A stretch of 64,000 nucleotides of DNA from Streptomyces sp. RKND-216 (lineage in GTDB: Bacteria; Actinomycetota; Actinomycetes; Streptomycetales; Streptomycetaceae), in the NCBI RefSeq assembly GCF_004795255.1, contig NZ_SSBQ01000002.1, positions 2,499,501-2,563,500 of the forward strand, in the 5' to 3' direction. How positions within the stretch are numbered: the stretch's first letter is position 1; each line of letters begins with the position of its first letter. The notes under the pieces were generated by a model. The model did not search any database, was not told the DNA's origin, and saw only the letters and a program-made list of their open reading frames with translations. The position numbers were made by a program, and so were the translations under genes. This document shows, one piece after another, positions 54,732-63,264 of this stretch.

Positions 54732-57131
54732 TCAGGAAGTGGCGACCGCGTCCTGCGACTTCGCGGTGCGCTCGTTGTTGCCTTCCTCACCCATCGCGAT
54801 ACCGCGGCGCTTGGAGACGTACACCGCACCCACGATGACGAGCGCGGAGATCAACGCGATCACCACGCGCATGCCGACGCTCTTGTCCTCGCCGTAGCTG
54901 AGCTGCACCACAGCCGGACCGATCAGCAGCGCCACCAGGTTCATGACCTTCAGCAGCGGGTTGATCGCCGGGCCCGCGGTGTCCTTGAACGGGTCACCGA
55001 CAGTGTCGCCGATCACGGTCGCCTCATGGGCCTCACTGCCCTTGCCGCCGTGATGACCGTCCTCCACCAGCTTCTTGGCGTTGTCCCAGGCACCGCCCGA
55101 GTTCGCCAGGAAGACCGCCATCAGCGTGCCCGCGCCGATCGCGCCCGCCAGGAACGCGGCCAGCGCCCCGACGCCGAGCGTGAAACCGACGACGATGGGC
55201 GCGAACACGGCGAGCAGGCCCGGGGTGGTCAGCTCGCGCAGCGCGTCCTTGGTGCAGATGTCGACGACCCGGCCGTACTCGGGCTTCTCGGTGTAGTCCA
55301 TGATTCCGGGCTTCTCCCGGAACTGACGCCGCACCTCGTAGACCACCGACCCGGCGGAACGGGACACGGCGCTGATGGCGAGGCCCGAGAAGAGGAAGAC
55401 GACGCTCGCACCGAGCATCAGGCCGACCAGCGTGCTGGGCTGCGCGATGTCGAGCACGGTCAGCATCTCCCCGGCGCCCTCGCCGGCCTCGGCGAGGGCC
55501 GAGGACAGTTCGGTGCGGTACGAGCCGAACAGCGCGGCCGCGGCGAGGACCGCGGTCGCGATGGCGATGCCCTTGGTGATCGCCTTGGTGGTGTTGCCCA
55601 CCGCGTCCAGGTCGGTGAGGACCTGGGCGCCGGCGCCCTCCACGTCGCCGGACATCTCGGCGATGCCCTGCGCGTTGTCGGAGACCGGGCCGAAGGTGTC
55701 CATGGCGACGATCACGCCGACCGTGGTGAGCAGGCCGGTGCCCGCCAGCGCGACGGCGAACAGCGCCAGCAGCAGCACGCCGCCGCCGAGCAGGAACGCC
55801 CCGTAGACGCTGAGGGCGATGAGCAGCGCGGTGTAGACGGCCGACTCCAGACCGAGCGAAATGCCGGACAGCACGACGGTCGCCGGGCCGGTGAGCGAGG
55901 TCCGTCCGATGTCGCGCACCGGTTTCCGGCTGGTCTCGGTGAAGTAGCCGGTGAGCTGCTGGATCACCGCGGCCAGCACGATGCCGATGGCGACCGCGAC
56001 GATCGCCAGGACCTGCGGGTTGCCCTCGTGGCCCTGGATGGCGGCCGGGACGTTGTCCAGGTCCGCGTAGCTGGAAGGCAGGTACAGGACCGCGGCCACG
56101 GCCACCAGTACCAGGGAGATCACGGCCGAGATGAAGAAGCCGCGGTTGATGGCCGTCATCCCGCTGCGGTCACTGCGGCGCGGGGCGACGGTGAAGACGC
56201 CGATCACCGCGGTGATCACACCGATGGCGGGAACCAGCAGCGGGAACGCCAGGCCGGCGTCGCCGAAGACCGCCGTGCCCAGGATGAGCGCGGCGACCAG
56301 GGTGACGGCGTAGGACTCGAACAGGTCCGCGGCCATGCCGGCGCAGTCGCCCACGTTGTCGCCGACGTTGTCCGCGATGGTGGCGGCGTTGCGCGGGTCG
56401 TCCTCGGGAATGCCCTGCTCGACCTTGCCCACGAGGTCGGCACCGACGTCGGCGGCCTTGGTGAAGATGCCGCCGCCGACTCGCATGAACATGGCGATCA
56501 GCGCGGCGCCGAGGCCGAAGCCCTCCAGCACCTTCGGCGCGTCGGCCGCATAGACGAGGACGACGACCGCGGCACCGAGCAGGCCGAGGCCGACGGTGAA
56601 CATGCCGACCACACCACCCGTGCGGAAGGCGATCTTCGTGGCCTTGTGGGCGACGGCGGTGAGATCGACAGAACCCGACTTCGCGTCCTCGCCCTCGGGC
56701 GTCGCCTCACGGGCCGCAGCGGCCACGCGCACATTGCTGCGCACCGCCAGCCACATGCCGATGTATCCGGTGGCGGCCGAGAAACCGGCTCCCACGAGGA
56801 AGAACAACGATCGGCCGATGCGTTGCGCCATATCGTCCGCGGGCAACAACATCAGCAGGAAGAACACCACCACGGCGAAAACGCCGAGGGTGCGCAGCTG
56901 CCGCGCGAGATAGGCGTTGGCGCCCTCCTGCACCGCGGCGGCGATCTTCTTCATGCTCTCGGTGCCTTCACCGGCGGCGAGAACCTGTTTGACGAGCACC
57001 ACCGCCACGCCGAGTGCGGCCAGGGCGACGAGCGCGATCACGATCACGAGACTGCGGTTGCCCGCGGTCAGCACGGCATCGGCGAGCTGCTGATGCTGGT
57101 GGGTCTGGAGAGGGGTGAGATGCCCCGCCAT
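54732..57131 (-). CDS. hppA: K+-independent H+-pumping membrane pyrophosphatase
   Basis: 799 residues and about 16 membrane helices. It uses diphosphate hydrolysis to export protons. ATG 57131 follows AGGAGGACGA. Catalytic blocks DVGADLVGKVEQGIPEDDPRN and DNVGDNVGDCAGM, and the C-terminal VIGDTVGDPFKDTAGPAIN, are intact. Lysine in VGNTTKAITKG (where K+-dependent enzymes have Ala) marks the potassium-independent class. The N-terminal His/Gln run (HQHQQ) is typical of Streptomyces. Confidence 0.97.
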   Translation of the reverse strand: MAGHLTPLQTHQHQQLADAVLTAGNRSLVIVIALVALAALGVAVVLVKQVLAAGEGTESMKKIAAAVQEGANAYLARQLRTLGVFAVVVFFLLMLLPADDMAQRIGRSLFFLVGAGFSAATGYIGMWLAVRSNVRVAAAAREATPEGEDAKSGSVDLTAVAHKATKIAFRTGGVVGMFTVGLGLLGAAVVVLVYAADAPKVLEGFGLGAALIAMFMRVGGGIFTKAADVGADLVGKVEQGIPEDDPRNAATIADNVGDNVGDCAGMAADLFESYAVTLVAALILGTAVFGDAGLAFPLLVPAIGVITAVIGVFTVAPRRSDRSGMTAINRGFFISAVISLVLVAVAAVLYLPSSYADLDNVPAAIQGHEGNPQVLAIVAVAIGIVLAAVIQQLTGYFTETSRKPVRDIGRTSLTGPATVVLSGISLGLESAVYTALLIALSVYGAFLLGGGVLLLALFAVALAGTGLLTTVGVIVAMDTFGPVSDNAQGIAEMSGDVEGAGAQVLTDLDAVGNTTKAITKGIAIATAVLAAAALFGSYRTELSSALAEAGEGAGEMLTVLDIAQPSTLVGLMLGASVVFLFSGLAISAVSRSAGSVVYEVRRQFREKPGIMDYTEKPEYGRVVDICTKDALRELTTPGLLAVFAPIVVGFTLGVGALAAFLAGAIGAGTLMAVFLANSGGAWDNAKKLVEDGHHGGKGSEAHEATVIGDTVGDPFKDTAGPAINPLLKVMNLVALLIGPAVVQLSYGEDKSVGMRVVIALISALVIVGAVYVSKRRGIAMGEEGNNERTAKSQDAVATS

Positions 57132-57204
57132 TCGTCCTCCTTGACGTTTGGCACATGGGCGCGCGCAAGCACGCTCAGGCGTCCTGCAGCAAAGATGTGG
57201 ACGG

Positions 57205-57210
57205 ATTCTA
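57205..57210 (-). promoter_or_regulatory. -10 element of hppA
   Basis: TAGAAT on the minus strand, with TGTTTG 17 bases upstream, would start transcription about 67 bases before hppA. A second weaker candidate -35, TTGACG, lies near 57260. Confidence 0.5.
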
Positions 57211-57389
57211 GGGAGCTGATCCGCTTCCAAACAGAGTGCGAGACCAGGAATTCGCCGTCAACAGCGAAGATCGAATGAAAGGGGCGCGAAATTTCGCCCG
57301 CGCGAGGGACCCGGGCGAATTGACCGGCGGCAGAAAATGATCTCCGCCGATGATCACAAAGGTCTTTACATTCTTCAGAGTAATGACAT

Positions 57390-57401
57390 GTGAAAGATCA
57401 C
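57390..57401. promoter_or_regulatory. Candidate Crp binding site
   Basis: GTGAAAGATCAC matches the GTG-N6-CAC pattern reported for Streptomyces Crp, within the longer TGTGAAAGATCACA. It is 259 bases upstream of hppA. Confidence 0.4.
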
Positions 57402-57629
57402 AAGAAAGGCCCGGCGCCGCGGTTTACGGCCAGGTAGACGTCCTGAGCCGTTACGCATGGGCGGCGGTGCCCGACAGCCGTGTGGCGGGCGGGATCGGCG
57501 CCCCAGCGGCGACGGGGAAACCGGGGCGGCGGACCCGCAGGCACCGTCCGCGGGCGTCGGCCCTCCGCGGACGGGTCGGCCGACGCCAGCGCATCCGAAG
57601 CCGGTCGGGCTCCGGTCAGGCCGGCCGGG

Positions 57630-58082
57630 TCAGGGGGCGGCGGGCGTGGGGGGTACCGCCGTGGCGGGCCAGCTCATGCGAATGGTGCCACCGGTGTCGT
57701 CGGCGGTGATTTCCACGTCGTCGACGAGACCGCTGATGACCGCGAGGCCCATGTCCCCCTCGGCCTCGTCCTCCTCCGTGGCCGGGCCCGGGATCTCGTC
57801 GCGGGCGCCCGGGACCAGGGCACCCCCCCGGCCCGGCGCGTCGTCGCCGACCTCGATCGAGAACTTCTTCTCGTCCTCGATCAGCGCGACCCTGACCGGG
57901 CTGCCGACGCCGTTGCTCATGTGCAGGCCGACAGCACGAGTGCACGCCTCACCCACGGCGAGCCGCACCTCGTCGAGCACGGTCTCGTCGACCCCGGCGC
58001 GCCGCGCGACGGCGGCGGCCACCAGACGCGCTGTCCGCACATGCTCGGGGAGCGCGCTGAAGCGGAGTTCGACGGTGGCCAT
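57630..58082 (-). CDS. Anti-sigma factor kinase, ApgA-like (BldG partner)
   Basis: 150 residues from ATG 58082 (MATVELRFSALPEHV), with AGGGA six bases upstream. The HATPase_c_2 domain has the N-box LDEVRLAVGEACTRAVGLH and G-box GDMGLAVISGLVDDVEI. A short acidic insert (PGPATEEDEAEG) lies between them. The position right after bldG matches S. coelicolor apgA (SCO3548), an anti-sigma factor antagonised by BldG. Codon usage is normal. Confidence 0.9.
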   Translation of the reverse strand: MATVELRFSALPEHVRTARLVAAAVARRAGVDETVLDEVRLAVGEACTRAVGLHMSNGVGSPVRVALIEDEKKFSIEVGDDAPGRGGALVPGARDEIPGPATEEDEAEGDMGLAVISGLVDDVEITADDTGGTIRMSWPATAVPPTPAAP

Positions 58083-58213
58083 GCCATCCCTCTCGGTCGA
58101 CAGGTGTGCATTCACGGGCACCGCGGCTGCCCGTCGGCAGCGCGCGGGACCCCGTCATCCGACGGTCCGGGCCGTGCGCGGCGGACGCACGGCCGGACGG
58201 GGCGTGATGGGTG

Positions 58214-58555
58214 TCAGTCGGTGGCCGCGACGGCCTCGTCGACCGATCCGTGGATCGGGAACACCTTGGTCAGGCCCGTGATACGGAAGATCTTGAGAAT
58301 GCGCTCCTGGTTGCAGACCAGGCGCAGCGAGCCCTCGTGGGCGCGCACCCGCTTCAGTCCGCCGACGAGCACACCGAGACCGGTGGAGTCGAGAAAGTCC
58401 ACGCCCTCCATGTCCACAACGAGGTGGTAACTGCCGTCGTTCACGAGTTCGACGAGCTGCTCGCGCAGCTTGGGCGCGGTGTATACATCAATCTCGCCAC
58501 CGACCTCGACGATCGTGCGATCGCCAACAGTACGGGTCGACAGAGACAGGTCCAC
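58214..58555 (-). CDS. bldG: Anti-anti-sigma factor BldG
   Basis: 113-residue STAS protein from GTG 58555, with GGAGGA four bases upstream. The phosphorylated serine is Ser57 in [13 protein letters not shown]. Sequence and length match BldG, which is required for aerial growth and antibiotic production in S. coelicolor. It is co-transcribed with the downstream anti-sigma gene 131 bases away. Its phosphatase is not encoded beside it; the two SpoIIE proteins in this window are candidates by type only. Confidence 0.97.
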   Translation of the reverse strand: MDLSLSTRTVGDRTIVEVGGEIDVYTAPKLREQLVELVNDGSYHLVVDMEGVDFLDSTGLGVLVGGLKRVRAHEGSLRLVCNQERILKIFRITGLTKVFPIHGSVDEAVAATD

Positions 58556-58751
58556 TGATCCTCCAGCACCTTGCTATCGAGCGGTCCGCCCCCGGGAAAC
58601 CCCGTGTGGAGAGCCCCGTCCTGGCACCCCGCCGTGGCGGAGCGGCGCAGGGGACGGATCGGCAGCCGCAGAAGCATTCAATCACTTACCGCCAGCCGTG
58701 CACGACGGCTTGCGTCCATTGTCCGTCGTGCCAGTGACACACTCGGTGCCG

Positions 58752-61127
58752 ATGGCCAACACTCACCACCCGCAGACGGTGCTCGGCAGGCTTGCCGCCG
58801 GGGCGGACCGGGCCGCGCGCGTCACTCATACGGAGCATGTGCCCCCGCGGCCGGGGCGTCATGCAGACTGGCCTGCTCGCATCCGTGCGGAAGTGGTGGA
58901 GTGCGTGCGGCTCACCGGTATCGACCGCCTCTGGGAACACCAGGCTCAGGTGGCTTCCCTCGCCCTCGACGGGACGTCCACGGTGGTGTCGACGGGCACC
59001 GCCTCCGGCAAGTCGCTGGCCTATCTGATCCCCACCCTCAGCGCCCTGGTCGAAGGCGCCGAGGCACCGAACGGCCGGGGCGCGACTGCGCTCTACCTCG
59101 CCCCCACCAAGGCGCTGGCGGCCGACCAGCGCCGCAAGGCGGCCGCGCTCGCCACGCCGCTCGGCGACGCCGTGCGGGCCGCCGTACACGACGGGGACAC
59201 CGGACCGGAAGAGCGCGAGTGGGCCCGGCTGTACGCGAACTACCTCCTCACCAACCCCGACATGCTGCACCGGGGGATCCTCCCCCAACACTCCCGCTGG
59301 TCCTCCTTCCTCCGCGCGCTGCGCTACGTGGTCGTCGACGAATGCCACACCTACCGGGGCGTGTTCGGCTCGCACGTCGCGCAGGTCCTGCGCCGGCTGC
59401 GGCGCCTGTGCGCCCGCTACGGTGCCGACCCGGTGTTCCTGCTGGCGTCCGCGACCTCGGCCGACCCCGCGGAGGCAGCCGGCCGTCTGACCGGCCTCCC
59501 GGTCACCGCAGTGACCGAGGACGCCTCGCCACGCGGCGAACTCCTCTTCGCGCTCTGGGAGCCGCCATTGACCGAGCTGTCCGGCGAACGCGGCGCCCCC
59601 GTCCGCCGCACCGCCACCGCGGAGACGGCGGAACTTCTCACCGACCTGGCCGTCCAGGGAGTGCGCACGGTGGCGTTCGTGCGCTCCCGGCGCGGGGCCG
59701 AGCTGATCTCGCTGATCGCCCAGGACCGGCTTGCACAGGTCGACCGGTCCCTCCCGCGCCGGGTGGCCGCGTACCGGGGCGGGTATCTGCCCGAGGAACG
59801 GCGGGCGCTGGAGCGGGCCCTGCACAGCGGCGAACTCCTCGGCCTCGCCGCGACGAACGCGCTGGAACTCGGGGTCGACGTCGCGGGACTGGACGCCGTC
59901 CTGATCACGGGCTATCCCGGGACCCGCGCCTCGCTGTGGCAGCAGGCGGGCCGGGCCGGCCGTACGGGCGAAGGGGCTCTGGCCGTGCTCGTCGCCCGGG
60001 ACGATCCGCTGGACACCTATCTCGTGCACCACCCCGAGGCAGTCTTCTCCCACCCCGTCGAGTCGACCGTCCTGGACCCGGACAACCCGTACGTGCTCGC
60101 ACCGCACCTGTGCGCCGCGGCGGCGGAGAGCCCGCTCACCGAGCGGGACGCGGAACTGTTCGGCGCCGAGTTCAGCGACCTCGTCGCCCAGCTCGAACAG
60201 CGCCGTCTGCTGCGCCGGAGGGGCACGTCCTGGTACTGGACCAGGCGCGAGCGTGCGGCGGACCTCACCGACATCCGGGGCAGCGGCGGCTCCCCGGTAC
60301 AGGTCGTGGAGTCCGGCACCGGTCGTGTGCTCGGCACCGTGGACGCCGGGGCGGCCCACACCACCGTGCACGCCGGGGCGGTCCACCTCCACCAGGGACG
60401 CACCTACGTGGTGCGGAGCCTGGACCTGGACGAGTCCGTCGCCCTCGTGGAGGAGTCGTCGCCGCCCTGGACCACCATGGCCCGCGACACCACCTCGGTC
60501 TCCGTCCTGGAGACCGAGAAGGAAATTCCCTGGGGTCGGGGGCGGCTGCACTTCGGTTCCGTCGAGGTCACCCATCAGGTCGTCTCCTACCTGCGCCGGA
60601 AGCTGGTGACGGGCGAGGTCCTGGGCGAAACCAAACTCGACCTGCCGGCGCGTACCCTGCGGACCCGCGCGGTGTGGTGGACCGTCACCGAAGACCAGCT
60701 CGACGCGGCAGCCGTGGGCCCCGAGATCCTGCCCGGTGCACTGCACGCGGCCGAGCACGCCTCCATCGGCCTGCTCCCGCTCTTCGCCACCTGCGACCGG
60801 TGGGACATCGGGGGCGTGTCCGTCCCCCTTCACCCCGACACCCTGCTGCCCACGGTGTTCGTGTACGACGGGCATCCCGGGGGCGCGGGGTTCGCCGAAC
60901 GCGCCTTCCGCACGGCGCGCGCATGGCTGACGGCCACACGCGAGGCGATCGCCTCCTGCGAGTGCGACGCGGGCTGCCCCTCGTGCATCCAGTCGCCCAA
61001 GTGCGGCAACGGGAACGAGCCGTTGCACAAGGAGGGCGCCCTCCGGCTGCTGCGCGAGCTGCTCGCCGGTGCGCCCTCCCCGGACAGCACCTCTCCGCAG
61101 AACGCTGGTGGCGGACGTCCCCGGTGA
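58752..61127 (+). CDS. DEAD/DEAH-box helicase with DUF1998 (MrfA/YprA-like)
   Basis: 791 residues from ATG 58752; GTG 58698 would add 18 residues. No ribosome site precedes either. Walker A VSTGTASGKSLAYLIP, motif II DECH (VVVDECHTYRG), motif III SATSAD and motif VI QQAGRAGRTG mark a superfamily 2 helicase. The C-terminal DUF1998 zinc module has four cysteines (CECDAGCPSCIQSPKCGNG). Bacillus MrfA, with this architecture, repairs mitomycin damage; no MrfB nuclease gene is visible here. It is divergent from bldG and convergent with the Tad genes. Confidence 0.92.
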   Translation: MANTHHPQTVLGRLAAGADRAARVTHTEHVPPRPGRHADWPARIRAEVVECVRLTGIDRLWEHQAQVASLALDGTSTVVSTGTASGKSLAYLIPTLSALVEGAEAPNGRGATALYLAPTKALAADQRRKAAALATPLGDAVRAAVHDGDTGPEEREWARLYANYLLTNPDMLHRGILPQHSRWSSFLRALRYVVVDECHTYRGVFGSHVAQVLRRLRRLCARYGADPVFLLASATSADPAEAAGRLTGLPVTAVTEDASPRGELLFALWEPPLTELSGERGAPVRRTATAETAELLTDLAVQGVRTVAFVRSRRGAELISLIAQDRLAQVDRSLPRRVAAYRGGYLPEERRALERALHSGELLGLAATNALELGVDVAGLDAVLITGYPGTRASLWQQAGRAGRTGEGALAVLVARDDPLDTYLVHHPEAVFSHPVESTVLDPDNPYVLAPHLCAAAAESPLTERDAELFGAEFSDLVAQLEQRRLLRRRGTSWYWTRRERAADLTDIRGSGGSPVQVVESGTGRVLGTVDAGAAHTTVHAGAVHLHQGRTYVVRSLDLDESVALVEESSPPWTTMARDTTSVSVLETEKEIPWGRGRLHFGSVEVTHQVVSYLRRKLVTGEVLGETKLDLPARTLRTRAVWWTVTEDQLDAAAVGPEILPGALHAAEHASIGLLPLFATCDRWDIGGVSVPLHPDTLLPTVFVYDGHPGGAGFAERAFRTARAWLTATREAIASCECDAGCPSCIQSPKCGNGNEPLHKEGALRLLRELLAGAPSPDSTSPQNAGGGRPR

Positions 61128-61547
61128 CCCCTGCGGCCACGCCCGGGCCGGTCCGGCGCGGGCACGGGTCTTCGTCGTGTACGGCCCGGTACGGACGGCC
61201 GCCGAGACGTCCGCGACCTCACCGGCCACCGCGCACCGCACCAGCCGAGCCTTCTGGGCCCCGGCCACCTGCCGGGCCACCGCGCACGCCTCCTCCTCCC
61301 CGTGCAGGACTCGCTGCGCCGCAGCGAGGGCCGCGAGGTCTGCGGCGGCAGCGGCCCGGTGGCGGGCGACGGCGACCTGGCCCAGTGCCAGCAGCGCCCC
61401 GAACACGAGACAGAGCAGCGCGGCGCACGCAGCCCCCCACACCGAGGCGGAGCCACGGTCGTCCCGCGGCAGGGCACACCGCGGGCACAGGGCCCCCGCC
61501 CGGTCACCGCACAGTCGGTGGGCGCGCCGCCACACGCGCCGGATCAC
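61128..61547 (-). CDS. TadE/TadG-like pilus-assembly protein with no stop codon in its own region
   Basis: Starts at GTG 61547, overlapping the stop of the TadE gene (GTGA). After a basic segment, DRGSASVWGAACAALLCLVFG forms the single membrane helix, then VARHRAAAAADLAALAAAQ, typical of Rv3654c-like Tad proteins. The family normally ends shortly after the next 60 residues (here ...KTRARAGPARAW). No stop occurs in this frame before the convergent helicase; the frame stays open antisense to the helicase down to 58686, and no minus frame has a stop before 60830. I give only the part outside the helicase; the true end is unknown. Confidence 0.6.
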
Positions 61548-62020
61548 CGGTCGCCTCCGGAGGCCGATCGGCCGGTCGCCGTGGCGGCTGCCGCTGCCGG
61601 AGTACCCGTCACCGGAAGGGCTGTTCCCGCCAGGGAGTCCTCGGCCAGCGCCACCGCCTCGGCCTCCAAGGGGAGGGAAAGCGGTCCGGGCCCCGCCGTA
61701 CGTGCCTCCACCCGCACCCGGACAAGGTCGCCCTCCCGCGACCACTCGACGGCGGCCCCGGACGGGGCCGCCGAGCGAGCGGTCTCCCGCACTACGGACG
61801 GCGGTTCGCCCCGGGCGGCGGCACGAGCACCCGCCCGAGCGGCGTCCTGGGTCTGGAGAGCCCCGGCGACGGCCAGCAGCCCCCACAGCAGCATCCCGAC
61901 GACTGCCACGAGCGACGGCACGACGACGGCCGTCTCCGCGGTGACGTAACCGGCATCCCTCCCGCGCGCCACGACGCCCCGGCCGGAGCGCCACCGACGA
62001 CTCCGGTCAGAACGTCGCAT
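61544..62020 (-). CDS. TadE-family pilus-assembly protein
   Basis: 158 residues from ATG 62020, with GAGAGGG upstream, overlapping the pilin-like gene by 14 bases. A prepilin-like N-terminus (DAGYVTAETAVVVPSLVAVVG) gives one membrane helix with a glutamate where the pilin +5 Glu would be. The extracytoplasmic part is about 110 residues. Minor-pilin role in the Tad (tight adherence) system. Confidence 0.87.
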   Translation of the reverse strand: MRRSDRSRRWRSGRGVVARGRDAGYVTAETAVVVPSLVAVVGMLLWGLLAVAGALQTQDAARAGARAAARGEPPSVVRETARSAAPSGAAVEWSREGDLVRVRVEARTAGPGPLSLPLEAEAVALAEDSLAGTALPVTGTPAAAAATATGRSASGGDR

Positions 62021-62282
62021 CGAGAGCCCTCTCGACGAGCTTCTGCAACGCTTCGCTCACCGGACCACTGGTGACCACCTTGTAGAGCACGGCGGCGAAC
62101 GCGCAGGCCGCGATCGTGCCGACGGCGTACTCCGCCGTGCTCATGCCGGCGTCGCCGCTCCTGCCGCGCACGGCGCTCGCCCAGCGCTTCCGGTAACGAC
62201 GAATCCACTGGCGCCGCCGCGGTGTGGTGCCGCATTCTCGGCCGGCGGTGGCCCGCCTGCTGGTTCGCTTCATCTCTTCCAT
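62007..62282 (-). CDS. DUF4244 Flp-pilin-like protein
   Basis: 91 residues from ATG 62282, with GAAAGGA upstream; ATG 62273 is an alternative. A long basic leader ends at Gly46, followed by MSTAEYAVGTIAACAFAAVLY, so prepilin peptidase would cut Gly46|Met47 and leave Glu51 at +5. It is the likely major subunit of the pilus. Neighbours TadB, TadC and two TadE-like genes support the assignment. Confidence 0.88.
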   Translation of the reverse strand: MEEMKRTSRRATAGRECGTTPRRRQWIRRYRKRWASAVRGRSGDAGMSTAEYAVGTIAACAFAAVLYKVVTSGPVSEALQKLVERALDATF

Positions 62283-62355
62283 CCGTCCTTTCGTCTCCGA
62301 GGTCGGTTTCCGTGTCCGACGCCCGGTGTCTCTCGGGTCGTACGGGCTGGGCGGT

Positions 62356-63264
62356 TCAGATCAGGGAGCGGGCGAGGCCGAGTACGACGGGCGCGACGCC
62401 CACCGCGAGAAACGCGGGCAGGAAGCAGAGCCCCAGCGGTCCGGTCACCAGGACGGCGGCACGGCGCGCCCGGACGCCCGCCGCCCGCGCCCGCCGTGCC
62501 CGGCAGGTGGCCGCCAGCCGGGCCACCGCCTGCACCGGCGGCACACCCGTCGTGCCGGCGCGCTCCATGCACCGGGCGAGCCCGTCGCACCCGGGCTGGG
62601 CGCCGAACCTGCCCCACACCGCCGCCGGTTCAGCGCCCAGCCGCAGTTCCGCTGCCGCGCGCACCAGCCGGTCGCCCAACGCGCCTCCGGTGGACCGGCC
62701 CACGGCCTCCGCCGCCTGGGCGGGACCAGATCCGGCGGTGAGGCAGGCGGCCAGCAGTTCGGCGGCCAGGGGCAGTTGCCGATCCACCGCCCGTACGGCC
62801 GTCCGGGCCACCGCGTCCTCCCTCGCCCGCCCGGCTCGCCGGCGAAGCCACCACCACATGGCCACCCCCGCCGACACGGCCGCCAGCCACCCGCCCGGGC
62901 CGCTGCTCAGCAGGCGCACCACGACGGCGGCGGTCAGCGCACCCGCCCACACACTCCACTGTCGGCCGGGGCGCGACGGGCCGTCGGACGGACGGCGGGT
63001 ACCACCCGCTCCGCGCCGTCTGCAGTCAGTGCGGTCCCGACGGCGCGGGAGGAGTGGTCGCCCGGTCTCCGCCCCGGCGAGGTGACGCGCCCGGTCGCCC
63101 CGCAGCCGCTGCTCGCGCCAGCCCAGCAGCACCACGACGACGGCTCCGGCCGCCATGAGCACGGCCATCACCCACCACACCAACGGCTCCACCACCCCGC
63201 TCATCACCGCCTGGGGCATCACCGCCGACGAGGCCGCCCCCACCACCACGGCCGCCGTGCTCAC
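62356..63264 (-). CDS. Type II secretion F-domain protein (TadC-like)
   Basis: 302 residues from GTG 63264, overlapping the TadB stop by 4 nt. Two N-terminal helices, an Arg-rich loop, then the T2SS F domain (DRQLPLAAELLAACLTAGSGPAQA, CMERAGTTGVPPVQAVARL) and a C-terminal helix. Inner-membrane platform of the Tad machine, paired with TadB. Confidence 0.87.
   Translation of the reverse strand: MSTAAVVVGAASSAVMPQAVMSGVVEPLVWWVMAVLMAAGAVVVVLLGWREQRLRGDRARHLAGAETGRPLLPRRRDRTDCRRRGAGGTRRPSDGPSRPGRQWSVWAGALTAAVVVRLLSSGPGGWLAAVSAGVAMWWWLRRRAGRAREDAVARTAVRAVDRQLPLAAELLAACLTAGSGPAQAAEAVGRSTGGALGDRLVRAAAELRLGAEPAAVWGRFGAQPGCDGLARCMERAGTTGVPPVQAVARLAATCRARRARAAGVRARRAAVLVTGPLGLCFLPAFLAVGVAPVVLGLARSLI

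Larger units (their letters stand above)
57132..57629. other. Regulatory region between hppA and apgA
   Basis: 498 bases. Low-GC for this genome at 57340-57405. It holds the hppA promoter, a possible Crp site, and paired GATCACAA elements near 57351 and 57395. No gene is seen. Confidence 0.55.

Noticed and set aside
54468..57278. Long plus-strand frame across hppA
   Set aside because: Antisense shadow of hppA; composition is Arg/Gly/Asp-rich with no motif.
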